From contig CAWHHZ010000006.1 in the NCBI GenBank assembly GCA_963829355.1, positions 277,282-341,281 of the forward strand: a stretch of 64,000 nucleotides of DNA, in the 5' to 3' direction. The position numbers were made by a program, and so were the translations under genes. Of the stretch, positions 52,732-61,786 are shown one piece after another. The notes beneath the pieces are model-generated. The model saw only the letters and a list, made by a program, of their open reading frames with translations. It ran no database searches and had not been told where the DNA came from. Origin of the DNA: CAWHHZ01 sp963829355 (GTDB lineage: Bacteria; Acidobacteriota; Thermoanaerobaculia; Gp7-AA8; JAHWKK01). The stretch's first letter is position 1. Every line of letters starts with the position of its first letter.

Positions 52732-52851
52732 GTCATCCTGAGAGGCTGTGAGCGAAGCCGAAGGGACGGTCGAAGGATCGCGTGGAATCATACTCGGCTG
52801 AACTTCGGTCGAGTCGGTCCGTACGCGATCCTTCGCTTCGCTCAGGATGAC
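52732..52851. repeat. Dispersed inverted repeat family A, copy 8, with a short internal footprint
   Basis: GTCATCCTGAG is followed by AGGCTGTGAG before CGAAGCCGAAGG resumes; the right end CGCTTCGCTCAGGATGAC is normal. It lies between the two inverted 7-bp arrays of locus 3. Confidence 0.85.
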
Positions 52852-52972
52852 AAGTCTCTGAGTTCGTCACAGAGGTTCATTGGAAGCGCCAGCGAACTGA
52901 TCTCGAAACCGGTAAGCTGATTATTCGTAAACATAACCCGAGCTCGCAAGGGGTCGAGCCGATTGGTCCTTC

Positions 52973-53014
52973 ATCGTTCATCGTTCATCGTTCATCGTTC
53001 ATCGTTCATCGTTC
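52973..53014. repeat. 7-bp tandem array (locus 3, right, inverted)
   Basis: Six perfect ATCGTTC units, the inverted complement of GAACGAT. It ends 6 bases before the ATG at 53021, where a ribosome-binding site would normally be. Confidence 0.95.
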
Positions 53015-53020
53015 AATCGC

Positions 53021-55168
53021 ATGCGCTTACGAACTCAACTGGCACTCACCTTTCTCGCCCTGACAATCCTTCCGCTGGGAGGGCTGGCGGCGTATTCGTA
53101 CTACTCGTCTTCGAAGGCCGTGCGCGCGGCTCTGGAAGAAGAGGCGGGTGATCTTGCCAGAGAGATGGATCAGAAGCTCAACGTGGCCCGGGAATGGGTG
53201 GCTCGATCGGTGGCCAATGTAGACCCCATCACGCTCGACTCGATCGTCTCGCACGGAGCGACCGGCGACCAGGCCATGGCAGTGAACGTTCTGCGGAATA
53301 TGGGAACTGCGGCAACGCTCGTCCGCTCGCTCGAGTTCGTTCCGTTTCAAGAGAGTCACTCATCGGGGCACTCCGAAGTTCGTGTCGGCGTAAACGACGA
53401 GGCTCCTCCGGCTCCCCCGGCACCTTCGACATCTCCCGCTATTGCGGCGACACCGCCGACGCCACCGGCACCGCCCGTGCCTGCCGCGGTCATCATCGAC
53501 GTCCGGGAAGCACTCAGGGAAGTCGAGGCGGAGCGCCAGGTCGCAGCGGCAGCACCGGTTGTAGGCGAATCGCTCGAATTTGCATTCAAGGCGCTCGACT
53601 CGATTCCACTCGACATGATCCTGCAGCAGTCAATGAGCGCCATGGAGCAGGGTCTCGAGCAAGCCGAGCGGGAAATCCGTATCGAGAACGAAAACAAGGG
53701 GCAAGAGCTCCGAAGCGCAGAAGCCGAACAGCGGACACTGGCCATTGCCCGGGCTCGTGAAGCACTTGCCGAGCGACGTGAGCTCTCGGATTCGGACCAT
53801 CGGTCCACCCGGTCCGCACCCGAGATCCCGGTGGTCCGGAACGGAGAGGTAGTCGGCTCCGTCAGAGCAAATGTGCGCGAAGAAGAGATTCTACGAGAGA
53901 TTTTTCTCCGGACCGCTGCGGACGGTGATGAGATTCCATTCGCCATCGACGCCTCCGGGACGATCTACGCACGCTCGGATGAAGGACGGGAACTTGTTGA
54001 GAGCCTCGGCATCCCTGATCGGGTGAGCGACGAGACGGAGTCGAGCCGCTTCGTGCAGGAGGACTGGATCGTGGCCACCTCGCGCGACGCCGAGTCGGGA
54101 CTTCTGATCGGTGTCCTCCGCCCCGCAGCCGAGGCGATCTCCGAGGTTCGCCGCGCCACACTGCGCAGCCTCGGCTTTGGTCTCGCTCTCGTCGGGATCT
54201 GTCTGATCGGTATCCTGCCGCTCGCCAACCACATGACGCGGGACGTGACCGCCGTGACCGCGGGTGCGGAACGCGTTGCGCACGGCGAGCTCGACACCGA
54301 GGTTCCCGTCCGCTCGAGAAATGAGGTCGGCCGTCTCGCGATGGCATTCAACCGAATGTCGAGTGAGTTGAAAACGAACCAGCAGAGACTCGTGAACGAA
54401 GAAGCTGCACGTCGCGAACAGGAGGTCCGGGAGCAGCTCCTCAAGAAGGAGTACGAGCGAACGACGGGCGAACTGGAAGATGCGCGGCAATTTCAGTTGT
54501 CGATGCTTCCATCGACCATCCCGCAGAGGAAAGAGCTCGAGATCGCTGTGGAGATGTCCACAGCGACCGAGGTCGGGGGCGACTACTACGACTTCCACTC
54601 GGATCAACGTGGACTCACCGTCGCGATCGGAGACGGTACCGGTCACGGAGCGAAAGCAGGGACGATGGTCGCAGTCATCAAGAGTCTCTTCATGGCCTTG
54701 CGATCGGTCAACCTCGCGACGTTCCTCAGCGAGGCTTCCACCACGATTCGCAGCATGCAGCTCGGCCGCATGTCGATGGCGCTCACGCTGCTTCGCATCG
54801 AGAACGGCACGGTGCGATTCGCCGCGGCGGGCATGCCACCGGTTCTGCTGCTGAGACGCGACGGCGGCGTCGAGGAGCTCGGGGAGCCGGGCGCACCTCT
54901 CGGAACCATCGAGTTTCCTTACGAAGAGCGTGAGGTGGATATCTCTGACGGGGATGTCCTGGTCGCAATGAGCGACGGACTGCCTGAGCTTCTCGACCAC
55001 GACGGAGAACCGTTTGGTTATGAGAAGACGATTGCGGTGTTGCAGCAGCTCGAGGACACGACGCCGGCTGCCGTCATCGCGGCCCTGCAGGACGCTGCGA
55101 GAGAGTGGCGCGGAGAACGTCCGCAGAACGACGACATGACGCTGCTCGTCATGCGCTACCTCGGGTAG
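53021..55168 (+). CDS. Membrane sensor with HAMP and SpoIIE-type PP2C phosphatase domain
   Basis: A 715-residue RsbU-like protein. A first membrane segment (~8-28) and a second near ~388-405 bracket a long periplasmic region with a Pro/Ala-rich stretch (~130-150) and coiled-coil helices. The HAMP domain (~405-455; TRDVTAVTAGAERVAHGELDTEV) leads into a SpoIIE phosphatase (~490-710) with QFQLSMLP, GGDYYDF, GDGTGHGAKAG, and DGLPEL near the end. The expected action is dephosphorylation of an anti-anti-sigma (STAS) protein. No such partner is adjacent. There is no Shine-Dalgarno sequence; a 7-bp array replaces it. Confidence 0.88.
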   Translation: MRLRTQLALTFLALTILPLGGLAAYSYYSSSKAVRAALEEEAGDLAREMDQKLNVAREWVARSVANVDPITLDSIVSHGATGDQAMAVNVLRNMGTAATLVRSLEFVPFQESHSSGHSEVRVGVNDEAPPAPPAPSTSPAIAATPPTPPAPPVPAAVIIDVREALREVEAERQVAAAAPVVGESLEFAFKALDSIPLDMILQQSMSAMEQGLEQAEREIRIENENKGQELRSAEAEQRTLAIARAREALAERRELSDSDHRSTRSAPEIPVVRNGEVVGSVRANVREEEILREIFLRTAADGDEIPFAIDASGTIYARSDEGRELVESLGIPDRVSDETESSRFVQEDWIVATSRDAESGLLIGVLRPAAEAISEVRRATLRSLGFGLALVGICLIGILPLANHMTRDVTAVTAGAERVAHGELDTEVPVRSRNEVGRLAMAFNRMSSELKTNQQRLVNEEAARREQEVREQLLKKEYERTTGELEDARQFQLSMLPSTIPQRKELEIAVEMSTATEVGGDYYDFHSDQRGLTVAIGDGTGHGAKAGTMVAVIKSLFMALRSVNLATFLSEASTTIRSMQLGRMSMALTLLRIENGTVRFAAAGMPPVLLLRRDGGVEELGEPGAPLGTIEFPYEEREVDISDGDVLVAMSDGLPELLDHDGEPFGYEKTIAVLQQLEDTTPAAVIAALQDAAREWRGERPQNDDMTLLVMRYLG

Positions 55169-55188
55169 CGATCGCACCAATCAAGCGT

Positions 55189-55318
55189 GTCATCCTGAGC
55201 CGCCGGATCCCGCGTAGCGGGAGGAGGACGGCCGAAGGATCGCGTACGGACCGACTCTCAGGACCGAAGTACGCGACAGTCAGGACGTACGCGATCCTTC
55301 GCTGCGCTCAGGATGACA
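55189..55318. repeat. Dispersed inverted repeat family A, copy 9
   Basis: Complete unit from GTCATCCTGAGCCGCCGGAT to CTTCGCTGCGCTCAGGATGAC, between the convergent SpoIIE and rsmI genes. Confidence 0.92.
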
Positions 55319-55326
55319 GCGCATCC

Positions 55327-56181
55327 TCACACCAGTTTGTCGTAGAGCTCGCGTCGCTGGAGGCCGTAGCGTTCAGAGAGGATCTTTACGGCGTCGGTCC
55401 TCTTGAGTCCCGATGAACGGAGCTCCTCGAATTCCGCGCGTAGCTGATCGGAGCTGACGTCTTTTCCCCGGTCATCCTGCGCATGAACAGGCGAGATCAC
55501 CAGGGTGATCTCGCCGCGGATTCGATCCTTCGCTCTGAGTTGATCGAGCAGCTCGGAAACACCTCCTGAGAGGATTTCCTCGTGCAGCTTCGTGAGCTCC
55601 CGCGCCACCACGACCTCGACACCGCCATGCTCGCTCTCGAGATCCTCGAGCGCACCGATCAACCTGTGGGGCGACTCGAACGCGATCGCCGTCATGGCCA
55701 ATGCCGGGAGTGAGCGAAAGAGCTCACTGCGTTCGCTGCTCTTCCTTGGCAGAAATCCAAGAAAGCAGAACGGTACGGGGGCGATGCCGCTTGCAGCCAG
55801 CGCCGCCACACCGGCGAACGCGCCGGGGATCGGCTCGACTCGGATGCCACGGTCCCTGGCAGCACGAACGAGCGGAAAGCCGGGATCGGACAACAGCGGT
55901 GTTCCGGCGTCACTGACGATGCCGATCGTCTGACCGCTCTCCAGCCGCGAGAGAATATCTTCGAGCATCTCGTTCTCATTGTGCTCGTGATGGCTCCGCA
56001 GCTCCGGGTGGGCGCCGATATGGGAGACGAGTTTCCGCGTCACCCTCGTGTCTTCACACAGCAGCAGGTCGCACTCTGCGATCGCAGTCGCGGCTCTGGA
56101 AGAAAGATCGGAGAGGTTGCCGATCGGGGTGGCGATGACGAGAAGACGTCCGCCTGGGTGAGCTCTGGTCTCCGAGGGCAT
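55327..56181 (-). CDS. rsmI: 16S rRNA (cytidine-1402-2'-O)-methyltransferase
   Basis: SAM-dependent methyltransferase of the tetrapyrrole-methylase fold, 284 residues. LLVIATPIGNLSDLS at the N-terminus, CEDTRVTRKL, GIVSDAGTPLLSDPG and PGAFAGVAALAASG are the standard RsmI blocks. RPGEITLVI-type sequence appears as IRGEITLVISP near the end. It modifies C1402 of 16S rRNA in the decoding centre. pgsA ends 10 bases upstream in the same direction, so pgsA-rsmI are probably co-transcribed. Confidence 0.95.
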   Translation of the reverse strand: MPSETRAHPGGRLLVIATPIGNLSDLSSRAATAIAECDLLLCEDTRVTRKLVSHIGAHPELRSHHEHNENEMLEDILSRLESGQTIGIVSDAGTPLLSDPGFPLVRAARDRGIRVEPIPGAFAGVAALAASGIAPVPFCFLGFLPRKSSERSELFRSLPALAMTAIAFESPHRLIGALEDLESEHGGVEVVVARELTKLHEEILSGGVSELLDQLRAKDRIRGEITLVISPVHAQDDRGKDVSSDQLRAEFEELRSSGLKRTDAVKILSERYGLQRRELYDKLV

Positions 56182-56191
56182 CGCAGCGCTC

Positions 56192-56836
56192 TCAGCGACT
56201 CTTCATCAGGAGCTTCCAGAACTTCACGAAGTAGTCGATCGCGGAGAAGATGGCGAACACCACGACGATCCACAGGGCGACTTTGGAGATGAAGAGGAAC
56301 TCTCCGAGCTGGTGACCGAGGATGAGAAGCGAGATCGCGACCACCTGTGAGACGGTTTTCCCCTTCCCCAGAGGTGAGGCGGGGATCGAGATCCCCTGTT
56401 GTGCCGCGATTGATCGCAACCCCGAGACGGCGAACTCGCGACTGATGATCACCACGATCATCCAGGCTGGTGCGAGTCCGATCTCGACGAGCGAGATGAA
56501 GGCGGCCGACATCAGAAGTTTGTCGGCGATCGGATCGAGAAGGATCCCGAGCTTCGTCACCTGGTTGTACTTCCTCGCCAGGTAACCGTCGAACAGATCG
56601 GTGACGGCCGCCACGAGAAAGATGGCGAGCCCCACATACTCTCGGTTCGTGAACTTGGTCAGCAGAACGACCACCAGGAACGGTACGAGAAAGATGCGGA
56701 ACAATGTGAGCGTGTTCGGGAGATTCAGAACGGCGTTCGAAGGACGGAGCTCTTGCATAGCACGAGCATCGTCGTGCCGCACGATCGAATCGATCGGCAC
56801 CTCGTCACGACTCCTGTCTTCGTTCGGCGTCACCAT
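56192..56836 (-). CDS. pgsA: CDP-diacylglycerol-glycerol-3-phosphate 3-phosphatidyltransferase
   Basis: Integral membrane enzyme of phosphatidylglycerol synthesis, 214 residues. LPNTLTLFRIFLVPF opens the membrane domain. The CDP-alcohol phosphotransferase motif is intact in DLFDGYLARKYNQVTKLGILLDPIADK (DG-x2-AR-x8-G-x3-D-x3-D). Five to six hydrophobic segments follow the usual pattern. The ~38-residue hydrophilic N-terminus before LPNTL is longer than in many homologues, so a later start (e.g. the internal Met at ~27) is possible. Confidence 0.93.
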   Translation of the reverse strand: MVTPNEDRSRDEVPIDSIVRHDDARAMQELRPSNAVLNLPNTLTLFRIFLVPFLVVVLLTKFTNREYVGLAIFLVAAVTDLFDGYLARKYNQVTKLGILLDPIADKLLMSAAFISLVEIGLAPAWMIVVIISREFAVSGLRSIAAQQGISIPASPLGKGKTVSQVVAISLLILGHQLGEFLFISKVALWIVVVFAIFSAIDYFVKFWKLLMKSR

Positions 56837-56926
56837 CGATAGTCCCAGCTTACTACGGCAAGCGGAGGAATTTTCCTTTTCCCGTCAGACATTACAGGGG
56901 CTGTTCCGCGAGAGCGAAACAACCAC

Positions 56927-57013
56927 GCGAAAGTGGCGGAATTGGTAGACGCGCCAGCCTCAGGAGCTGGTGGCCGCAAGGCCGTGGGGGTTCGAGTCCC
57001 CCCTTTCGCACCA
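56927..57013 (+). tRNA. tRNA-Leu (anticodon CAG), CCA encoded
   Basis: Cloverleaf with acceptor GCGAAAG/CTTTCGC, anticodon stem CCAGC/GCTGG and loop CTCAGGA (anticodon CAG). A class II variable arm (TGGCCGCAAGGCCG) and T-arm GGGGGTTCGAGTCCCCC precede the encoded CCA. It is the only structural RNA on the plus strand in this part of the window. Confidence 0.96.
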
Positions 57014-57040
57014 ACCTCTTTCCTGCTCCCCTCACCCGCT

Positions 57041-57343
57041 CTATTCTTCGTCGTCAAGGCTCTCGAACTTCTCGAGAATCGCTTCGATCCGTCCTCGAAT
57101 CTCCGCCTTCTCGTCCTCGAGCGCCGACTGCTGCGCCTCGAGCTCTTTCGCACGTCCGGCTTCGCTCTCGAGCTCATCGACTCTGGCCCGAAGCTCGGTG
57201 ACGCGAGCCTCGAGACCGCCGCGCTCCTTTCTGAGCTCGCCGATCGTGGCAACCGCCTTGTCGACCTGATCGGAAAGTCGTGTGAGCGCTTCGTTTCCGG
57301 CCTCGTCAAGTATTGCTTCTTCCTGTTCCTGATTCTTAGCCAA
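57041..57343 (-). CDS. Coiled-coil protein of unknown function
   Basis: A 100-residue acidic protein that is almost entirely coiled coil. Heptads run from ~20 to ~90 (RLSDQVDKAVATIGELRKER, VTELRARVDELESEAGRAKELE). Its place just downstream of pheT recalls the position of small division proteins such as ZapB/ZapA in other bacteria. I see no zapA, and coiled coils are poor evidence of homology, so the function remains open. The frame is clean and codon use fits its neighbours. Confidence 0.65.
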   Translation of the reverse strand: MAKNQEQEEAILDEAGNEALTRLSDQVDKAVATIGELRKERGGLEARVTELRARVDELESEAGRAKELEAQQSALEDEKAEIRGRIEAILEKFESLDDEE

Positions 57344-57397
57344 TCTCGTGTCTCCTCAGTATCGATTCGGTAGGATGCGCTGATGTGAATGTTGATG

Positions 57398-59398
57398 CTA
57401 GGCCGGCTCCACGGGCAACGCAGCCATCACCTTTTTCGAAAGCTCCTCGTGCAAGCTGCTGACCTCTTCCTGAGTCAGCGAACGATCGTCACTCTGATAC
57501 CACATCGCCAGTGTCGTCTTGACGCGATCGCTGTCCTTCGGCTGGAAGCGGTCCCACAGGCCGATCTCGCGGAGATTTGGGGTCGCGGTCGACCGGATCG
57601 TCTGGTCGATCGTCTCGAAGGCGAGATCGGGGTCGTGCAGCAGTGCGAGCGCCATCGGCACACCGGGATAGCGCGAGACGGGCGTCATCGTCCATCCTGC
57701 TCCGGTCGTGGCAAACGGTGCGAGCGAGATCTCAGCGGCCACTGCCGGGCCTCTGTGTCCGCGATCGCGAAGCAGCTTCGAATCGACGACGCCGACGAAG
57801 CCCACGACCGTACCGTCGAGCACGACCTCTGCTGCCTGTCCCTCTTTCGCCCACGGCCGTGTTCCCCGGCGGAAGTGCAGTTCTGCCCGGAAATGGCGCC
57901 CGAGAGCCTCGACCATTCCTTTTGCATCGAGATAGTCGACCTGTCTTTTCGAGCTTTGATCGATCATGCCGAAGAGCATGAACGCGGCGACGTCACGTTC
58001 CTCGATTTTCGCGGCTGTGAGGTGGTACGTCCGCGCCACTTCGAAGACTGCCCCGTCACGGACGCCGTAACTCGCATTCCTCTCGAGGACCTGAAGCAAG
58101 CCGGGGATGACCGTGGTCCGCATCACCGAAATGTTCTCGGTCAGTGCATTCGTCAGAGGCGCCGGGTCCTCCCCGGAAGCAGCCCGGTTCTCGTCCGGAT
58201 GGAGGAAGGAGTAGGTGATCACCTCGCTCAAACCGAACCCACGCAGAAGATCACGGACGGTCTCGCCCAGATCCCGTATCTCTTCCCGGCGGATATCACC
58301 GGTCGAGAGTCGAGGCAGGCTCGATGGTATTTCGTCGTAGCCGTGCAGTCGGAGGACTTCCTCGATCAGATCAATCTCTCCCTCGATGTCCCCACGCCAC
58401 GTCGGCACCATCACCTCGAGCGAGTCGCCGTCCCGTCGAACGTCCATCTCCAGTCGTGTCAGAAGACGCTCCGCAACCTCTAGAGAGATGACGCCGGCCG
58501 AGAACATTGCGAGCCGCTTTTCCCGGAGCGTGAGGACCAGCTCTTCCGGGGCGCGCGCGATCACCTCGCGCATCCCTTCGATCCGGCCCCCGGTCGCGGC
58601 GATCATCGCGGCAGCCATCCGGCTCACATCCGCCGCGTCTGCAGGGTCGACCCCACGCTCGAAACGGTAGGAAGCATCGGTCGAGATTCCGAACCGTCGC
58701 GCCGTAAGACGGATCGAGACGGGATCGAAATGAGCGCATTCGAGAAGGACGTTCGTCGTGCTCGCATCGATCTCGCTGTTTGCACCACCGATCACGCCGC
58801 CAATCGCGACAGCGCGGTCCGCATCGGCAATCACGCAATCGGTGACCGCGAGTTTCCGCTCGACATCGTCCAGCGTTTCGATCTGCTCGCCTGCTTTCGC
58901 CGCCCTCACGATGATCCGATTCCCCGCGAGCCTGTCGTAGTCGAAGGCATGCAGCGGGTGTCCGGTCGCGAGCATCAGATAGTTCGTGATGTCGACGATG
59001 TTGTTGATCGGACGATGACCCAGCGCCTCGAGCCTCCTCCGGACGAGCTCACTCGAAGGTCCCACCTTCACGCCGCGGATCAGCGTGGCAACGTAGCGCG
59101 AGCACATCTCCGGCGCCTCGATGCTTACAGGAAGATCGGGCATGGCGTCGATGGCCGGTCCGGGGTCGACGCTTTTCATCGGCCGGTCGAGTGCCGCCGC
59201 CAGCTCGCGTGCAAGCCCCCTGTGCGACATGGCGTCGAGCCGGTTCGCGGTGAACTCGATTTCCATGACGGTGTCGGTCCCGTGCGATTCGGAGCCCTCT
59301 ACCGCATGCCCGATCGACGTCAGAGTCGACGCGAGCTCGGCATCGTCAACGCCACTGAGGTCGATGTAGTCTTCCAGCCAATCTCTCGATATTTTCAT
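57398..59398 (-). CDS. pheT: Phenylalanyl-tRNA synthetase beta subunit, short form without the EMAP (tRNA-binding) domain
   Basis: Beta subunit of the alpha2-beta2 PheRS. Only 666 residues, against the usual ~780-800 in bacteria. Residues 1-40 (KISRDWLEDYIDL, TLTSIGHAVEG) run directly into the segment DTVMEIEFTANRLDAMSHRGLARELAAAL, which normally follows the EMAP-like domain, so that ~110-residue domain is absent. The B3/B4 editing region (VDITNYLMLATGHPLHAFD), B5 (REKRLAMFSAGVIS) and the C-terminal anticodon-binding ferredoxin-like domain (VSRYPGVPMALALLH) are present. pheS is not in the window. A clean deletion with the frame kept argues against decay. Confidence 0.92.
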   Translation of the reverse strand: MKISRDWLEDYIDLSGVDDAELASTLTSIGHAVEGSESHGTDTVMEIEFTANRLDAMSHRGLARELAAALDRPMKSVDPGPAIDAMPDLPVSIEAPEMCSRYVATLIRGVKVGPSSELVRRRLEALGHRPINNIVDITNYLMLATGHPLHAFDYDRLAGNRIIVRAAKAGEQIETLDDVERKLAVTDCVIADADRAVAIGGVIGGANSEIDASTTNVLLECAHFDPVSIRLTARRFGISTDASYRFERGVDPADAADVSRMAAAMIAATGGRIEGMREVIARAPEELVLTLREKRLAMFSAGVISLEVAERLLTRLEMDVRRDGDSLEVMVPTWRGDIEGEIDLIEEVLRLHGYDEIPSSLPRLSTGDIRREEIRDLGETVRDLLRGFGLSEVITYSFLHPDENRAASGEDPAPLTNALTENISVMRTTVIPGLLQVLERNASYGVRDGAVFEVARTYHLTAAKIEERDVAAFMLFGMIDQSSKRQVDYLDAKGMVEALGRHFRAELHFRRGTRPWAKEGQAAEVVLDGTVVGFVGVVDSKLLRDRGHRGPAVAAEISLAPFATTGAGWTMTPVSRYPGVPMALALLHDPDLAFETIDQTIRSTATPNLREIGLWDRFQPKDSDRVKTTLAMWYQSDDRSLTQEEVSSLHEELSKKVMAALPVEPA

Positions 59399-59404
59399 GA
59401 TTTC

Positions 59405-60355
59405 TCAGACTCCGACCCGACCGAGGATCTCCTCACTCGCGTCGTGCGGGTTGTTGCGCTTGTTCAGAACGTCGTCGAGTAGAGAATCCCACTCATCCCT
59501 CGGAATGACGCCACCAATGAGACGACCGAGGAACTTATCCTTCAGGTGAGTTTCCATTCGGATTCGCACGCGCTCGCGGTTCCGGCGGTCGAGCTCTCCG
59601 GAGGCTTCGAGATAGTCGTAATGACGGCCGATCTCCTCTGCCAGTTCCGGAATCCCTTCAGGCTTCGAGGCGACGGTCTTGACGATCGGCACGAGCCAGT
59701 CGGAATGCTCGTCGACCAGCCCCATCATCGTCTTGACCTCCATGACCGTCCTGTCGGCACCCGGCCGGTCGGCCTTGTTCACGACGAACACGTCGCCGAT
59801 CTCCATGATGCCGGCCTTGATCGCCTGGATGTCGTCACCCATCCCCGGGACGAGCACGACGATGTTCGTCTGCACCGTACGAATGACTTCCACCTCGTCC
59901 TGGCCGACGCCTACCGTCTCGACGAGCACGATGTCGAATGAGGCAGCGTCGAGAAGATCCACGACGTCGTTTGTGGCTCCCGCCAATCCTCCGAGGAAAC
60001 CCCGTGTGGCCATCGACCGGATGAACACCCCCGGATCGAGATAGAGACTCTGCATTCTGACGCGGTCGCCGAGGATGGCACCGCCGGTGAAGGGGGACGT
60101 GGGATCGACGCAGATGATCCCGACACGCAGCCCCATCTTCCTGTAATGCGTCGCAAGGGCATCGACCAGCGTCGACTTGCCCGCGCCGGGCGAGCCAGTG
60201 ATCCCGATGATTCGCGCCTTTCCGGTCAGAGGATAAAGTTCGGCGAGCAGACGCTCAGCGTCCGCATCACCCTGCTCGACCATCGACACGGCGCGGCCGA
60301 GAGCGCGAAAACGGCCCTCTCTGATGCTGCTCTTCAGTTCTTCGATATTTGCCAT
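59405..60355 (-). CDS. meaB: Methylmalonyl-CoA mutase-associated GTPase
   Basis: G3E-type GTPase (ArgK/MeaB) that protects and gates adenosylcobalamin loading of methylmalonyl-CoA mutase. The 316 residues include P-loop GITGSPGAGKST (~51-62), ICVDPTSPFTGGAILGDRVRM (switch region), VETVGVGQDE and NKAD(R) for guanine specificity. The mutase itself is not in the window. The acyl-CoA dehydrogenase gene lies 42 bases upstream, suggesting a branched-chain/propionate degradation group. pheT follows 6 bases later, probably without functional relation. Confidence 0.94.
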   Translation of the reverse strand: MANIEELKSSIREGRFRALGRAVSMVEQGDADAERLLAELYPLTGKARIIGITGSPGAGKSTLVDALATHYRKMGLRVGIICVDPTSPFTGGAILGDRVRMQSLYLDPGVFIRSMATRGFLGGLAGATNDVVDLLDAASFDIVLVETVGVGQDEVEVIRTVQTNIVVLVPGMGDDIQAIKAGIMEIGDVFVVNKADRPGADRTVMEVKTMMGLVDEHSDWLVPIVKTVASKPEGIPELAEEIGRHYDYLEASGELDRRNRERVRIRMETHLKDKFLGRLIGGVIPRDEWDSLLDDVLNKRNNPHDASEEILGRVGV

Positions 60356-60397
60356 CGAGCTCTCTCGTACGAGCGAACGCTGCCCGGAAGAATGACT

Positions 60398-61543
60398 TCA
60401 GTCGCGAAGAAGGTTGCGGGCGATGACCATACGCTGGATCTCGCTCGTTCCCTCCCCGATCGTGCAGAGCTTGACGTCGCGATAGAACTTCTCCGCGGGA
60501 TACTCCTTGATGAAACCGTAGCCTCCGAAGATCTGCACCCCTTTCTCGGTGGCCCTCACTGCCACCTCTGAGGCATAGAGCTTCGCCATTGCCGATTCCT
60601 GCGTCATCGGCTCACCAGCGTCCTTGAGCATGGCGGCGCGGTAGCAGAGAAGACGGGCTGCGTCGATCTCGGTCGCCATGTCGGCGAGCATGAACTGGAT
60701 CGCCTGGAAACCCGCGATCTCCCTGCCGAATGCCGTCCGCTGCTTCGAATAGTCGCGTGCCGCGTCATAGGCGCCGCGCGCAATCCCGAGCGCGAGAGCG
60801 CCAATCGAGATCCGTCCTCCATCGAGCGTCTTCATGGCGCCTACGAAGCCGCGGCCGACCTCACCGAGAACGTTCGCAGCCGGTACCCGGCACTCCTCGA
60901 GGATCAGCTCTGCCGTATCGGAGGTTCTCATCCCGAGCTTGTTTTCCTTCTTGCCTGCCCGGATCCCGTCGCGGTCCATCTCGACGATGAATGCCGTGAT
61001 GCTGCTCTTTGGATTCTCCCGATCAGTGATCGCCATGACGACGGCCACGTTTGCATGTGTCGCGTTCGTGATGAAGTTCTTGGTGCCGCTGATGACCCAC
61101 TCGTCGCCGTCTTTCGTGGCGACCGTGAGCATGGACGAAGCATCGCTTCCGGAGCCTGGCTCCGTCAGTGCCCAGCAGCCGATCCACTCACCAGAGGTCA
61201 GCTTCGGCAGATAATTCTTCTTCTGCTCCTCGCTGCCGGCAACATAGATGTGGCCGGTGCAGAGCGAGTTGTGCGCCGCCACCGCAAGCGCGATTCCGCT
61301 CTCCACGGCTCCCAGCTCTTCGATGATGTTGACGTAGTCGATGTAGCTCAGTCCAGAACCGCCATACTCTTCGGGAAAGATGATTCCCAACATCCCGAGC
61401 TCACCGAGCTTCTTCATGACGTCCACGGGGAAGTGCTGAGCCTCGTCCCACTCCATGATGTGCGGACGAATCTCGCTGTCGGCAAACTCGCGCACCATTT
61501 GAATGATCTGTTTCTGTTCTTCGGTGAGACGGAAATCCATCAT
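60398..61543 (-). CDS. Acyl-CoA dehydrogenase (short/branched-chain type)
   Basis: A 381-residue flavoprotein. WALTEPGSGSDASSM and FITNATHANVAVVMA contact FAD. QIFGGYGFIKEYPAEKFYRDVKL and the catalytic glutamate in IGEGTSEIQR are at the canonical position for short/medium-chain enzymes, unlike the helix-G type at 9006. ATG 61543 is supported by AAGAGG 4 bases upstream, with a second ATG directly after. Together with meaB it suggests oxidation of branched-chain or short acyl-CoA feeding propionyl-CoA; the exact substrate is not predictable. Confidence 0.93.
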   Translation of the reverse strand: MMDFRLTEEQKQIIQMVREFADSEIRPHIMEWDEAQHFPVDVMKKLGELGMLGIIFPEEYGGSGLSYIDYVNIIEELGAVESGIALAVAAHNSLCTGHIYVAGSEEQKKNYLPKLTSGEWIGCWALTEPGSGSDASSMLTVATKDGDEWVISGTKNFITNATHANVAVVMAITDRENPKSSITAFIVEMDRDGIRAGKKENKLGMRTSDTAELILEECRVPAANVLGEVGRGFVGAMKTLDGGRISIGALALGIARGAYDAARDYSKQRTAFGREIAGFQAIQFMLADMATEIDAARLLCYRAAMLKDAGEPMTQESAMAKLYASEVAVRATEKGVQIFGGYGFIKEYPAEKFYRDVKLCTIGEGTSEIQRMVIARNLLRD

Positions 61544-61786
61544 GACCTCTTTCAGCTATGGAGATGAGGGCGAAGCCTGGTAGTTCGTTGAGGAACTGGC
61601 CACCGGAGGGCGACCAGTCGCAGGATATCAGCCTCGCTAGTGCGCGGCATTTTAGCCCGGATCGGAACATCGTTCCAGCAAACCTGACCAACCTGAAACG
61701 ACCTCAGGTGATTTCATGCCCCGCTCGCGCCGACAGGCAGCGGCTGGCAGGAAACCGGCAATCACGGATAGTCGAAGGAGAGTGCA

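Noticed and set aside
52637..53014. CRISPR array
   Set aside because: Units are 7 bp and directly adjacent with no spacers, and no cas genes are in the window.
57389..58483. 364-codon plus-strand frame opposite pheT
   Set aside because: Antisense shadow; no ribosome-binding site and no homology features.
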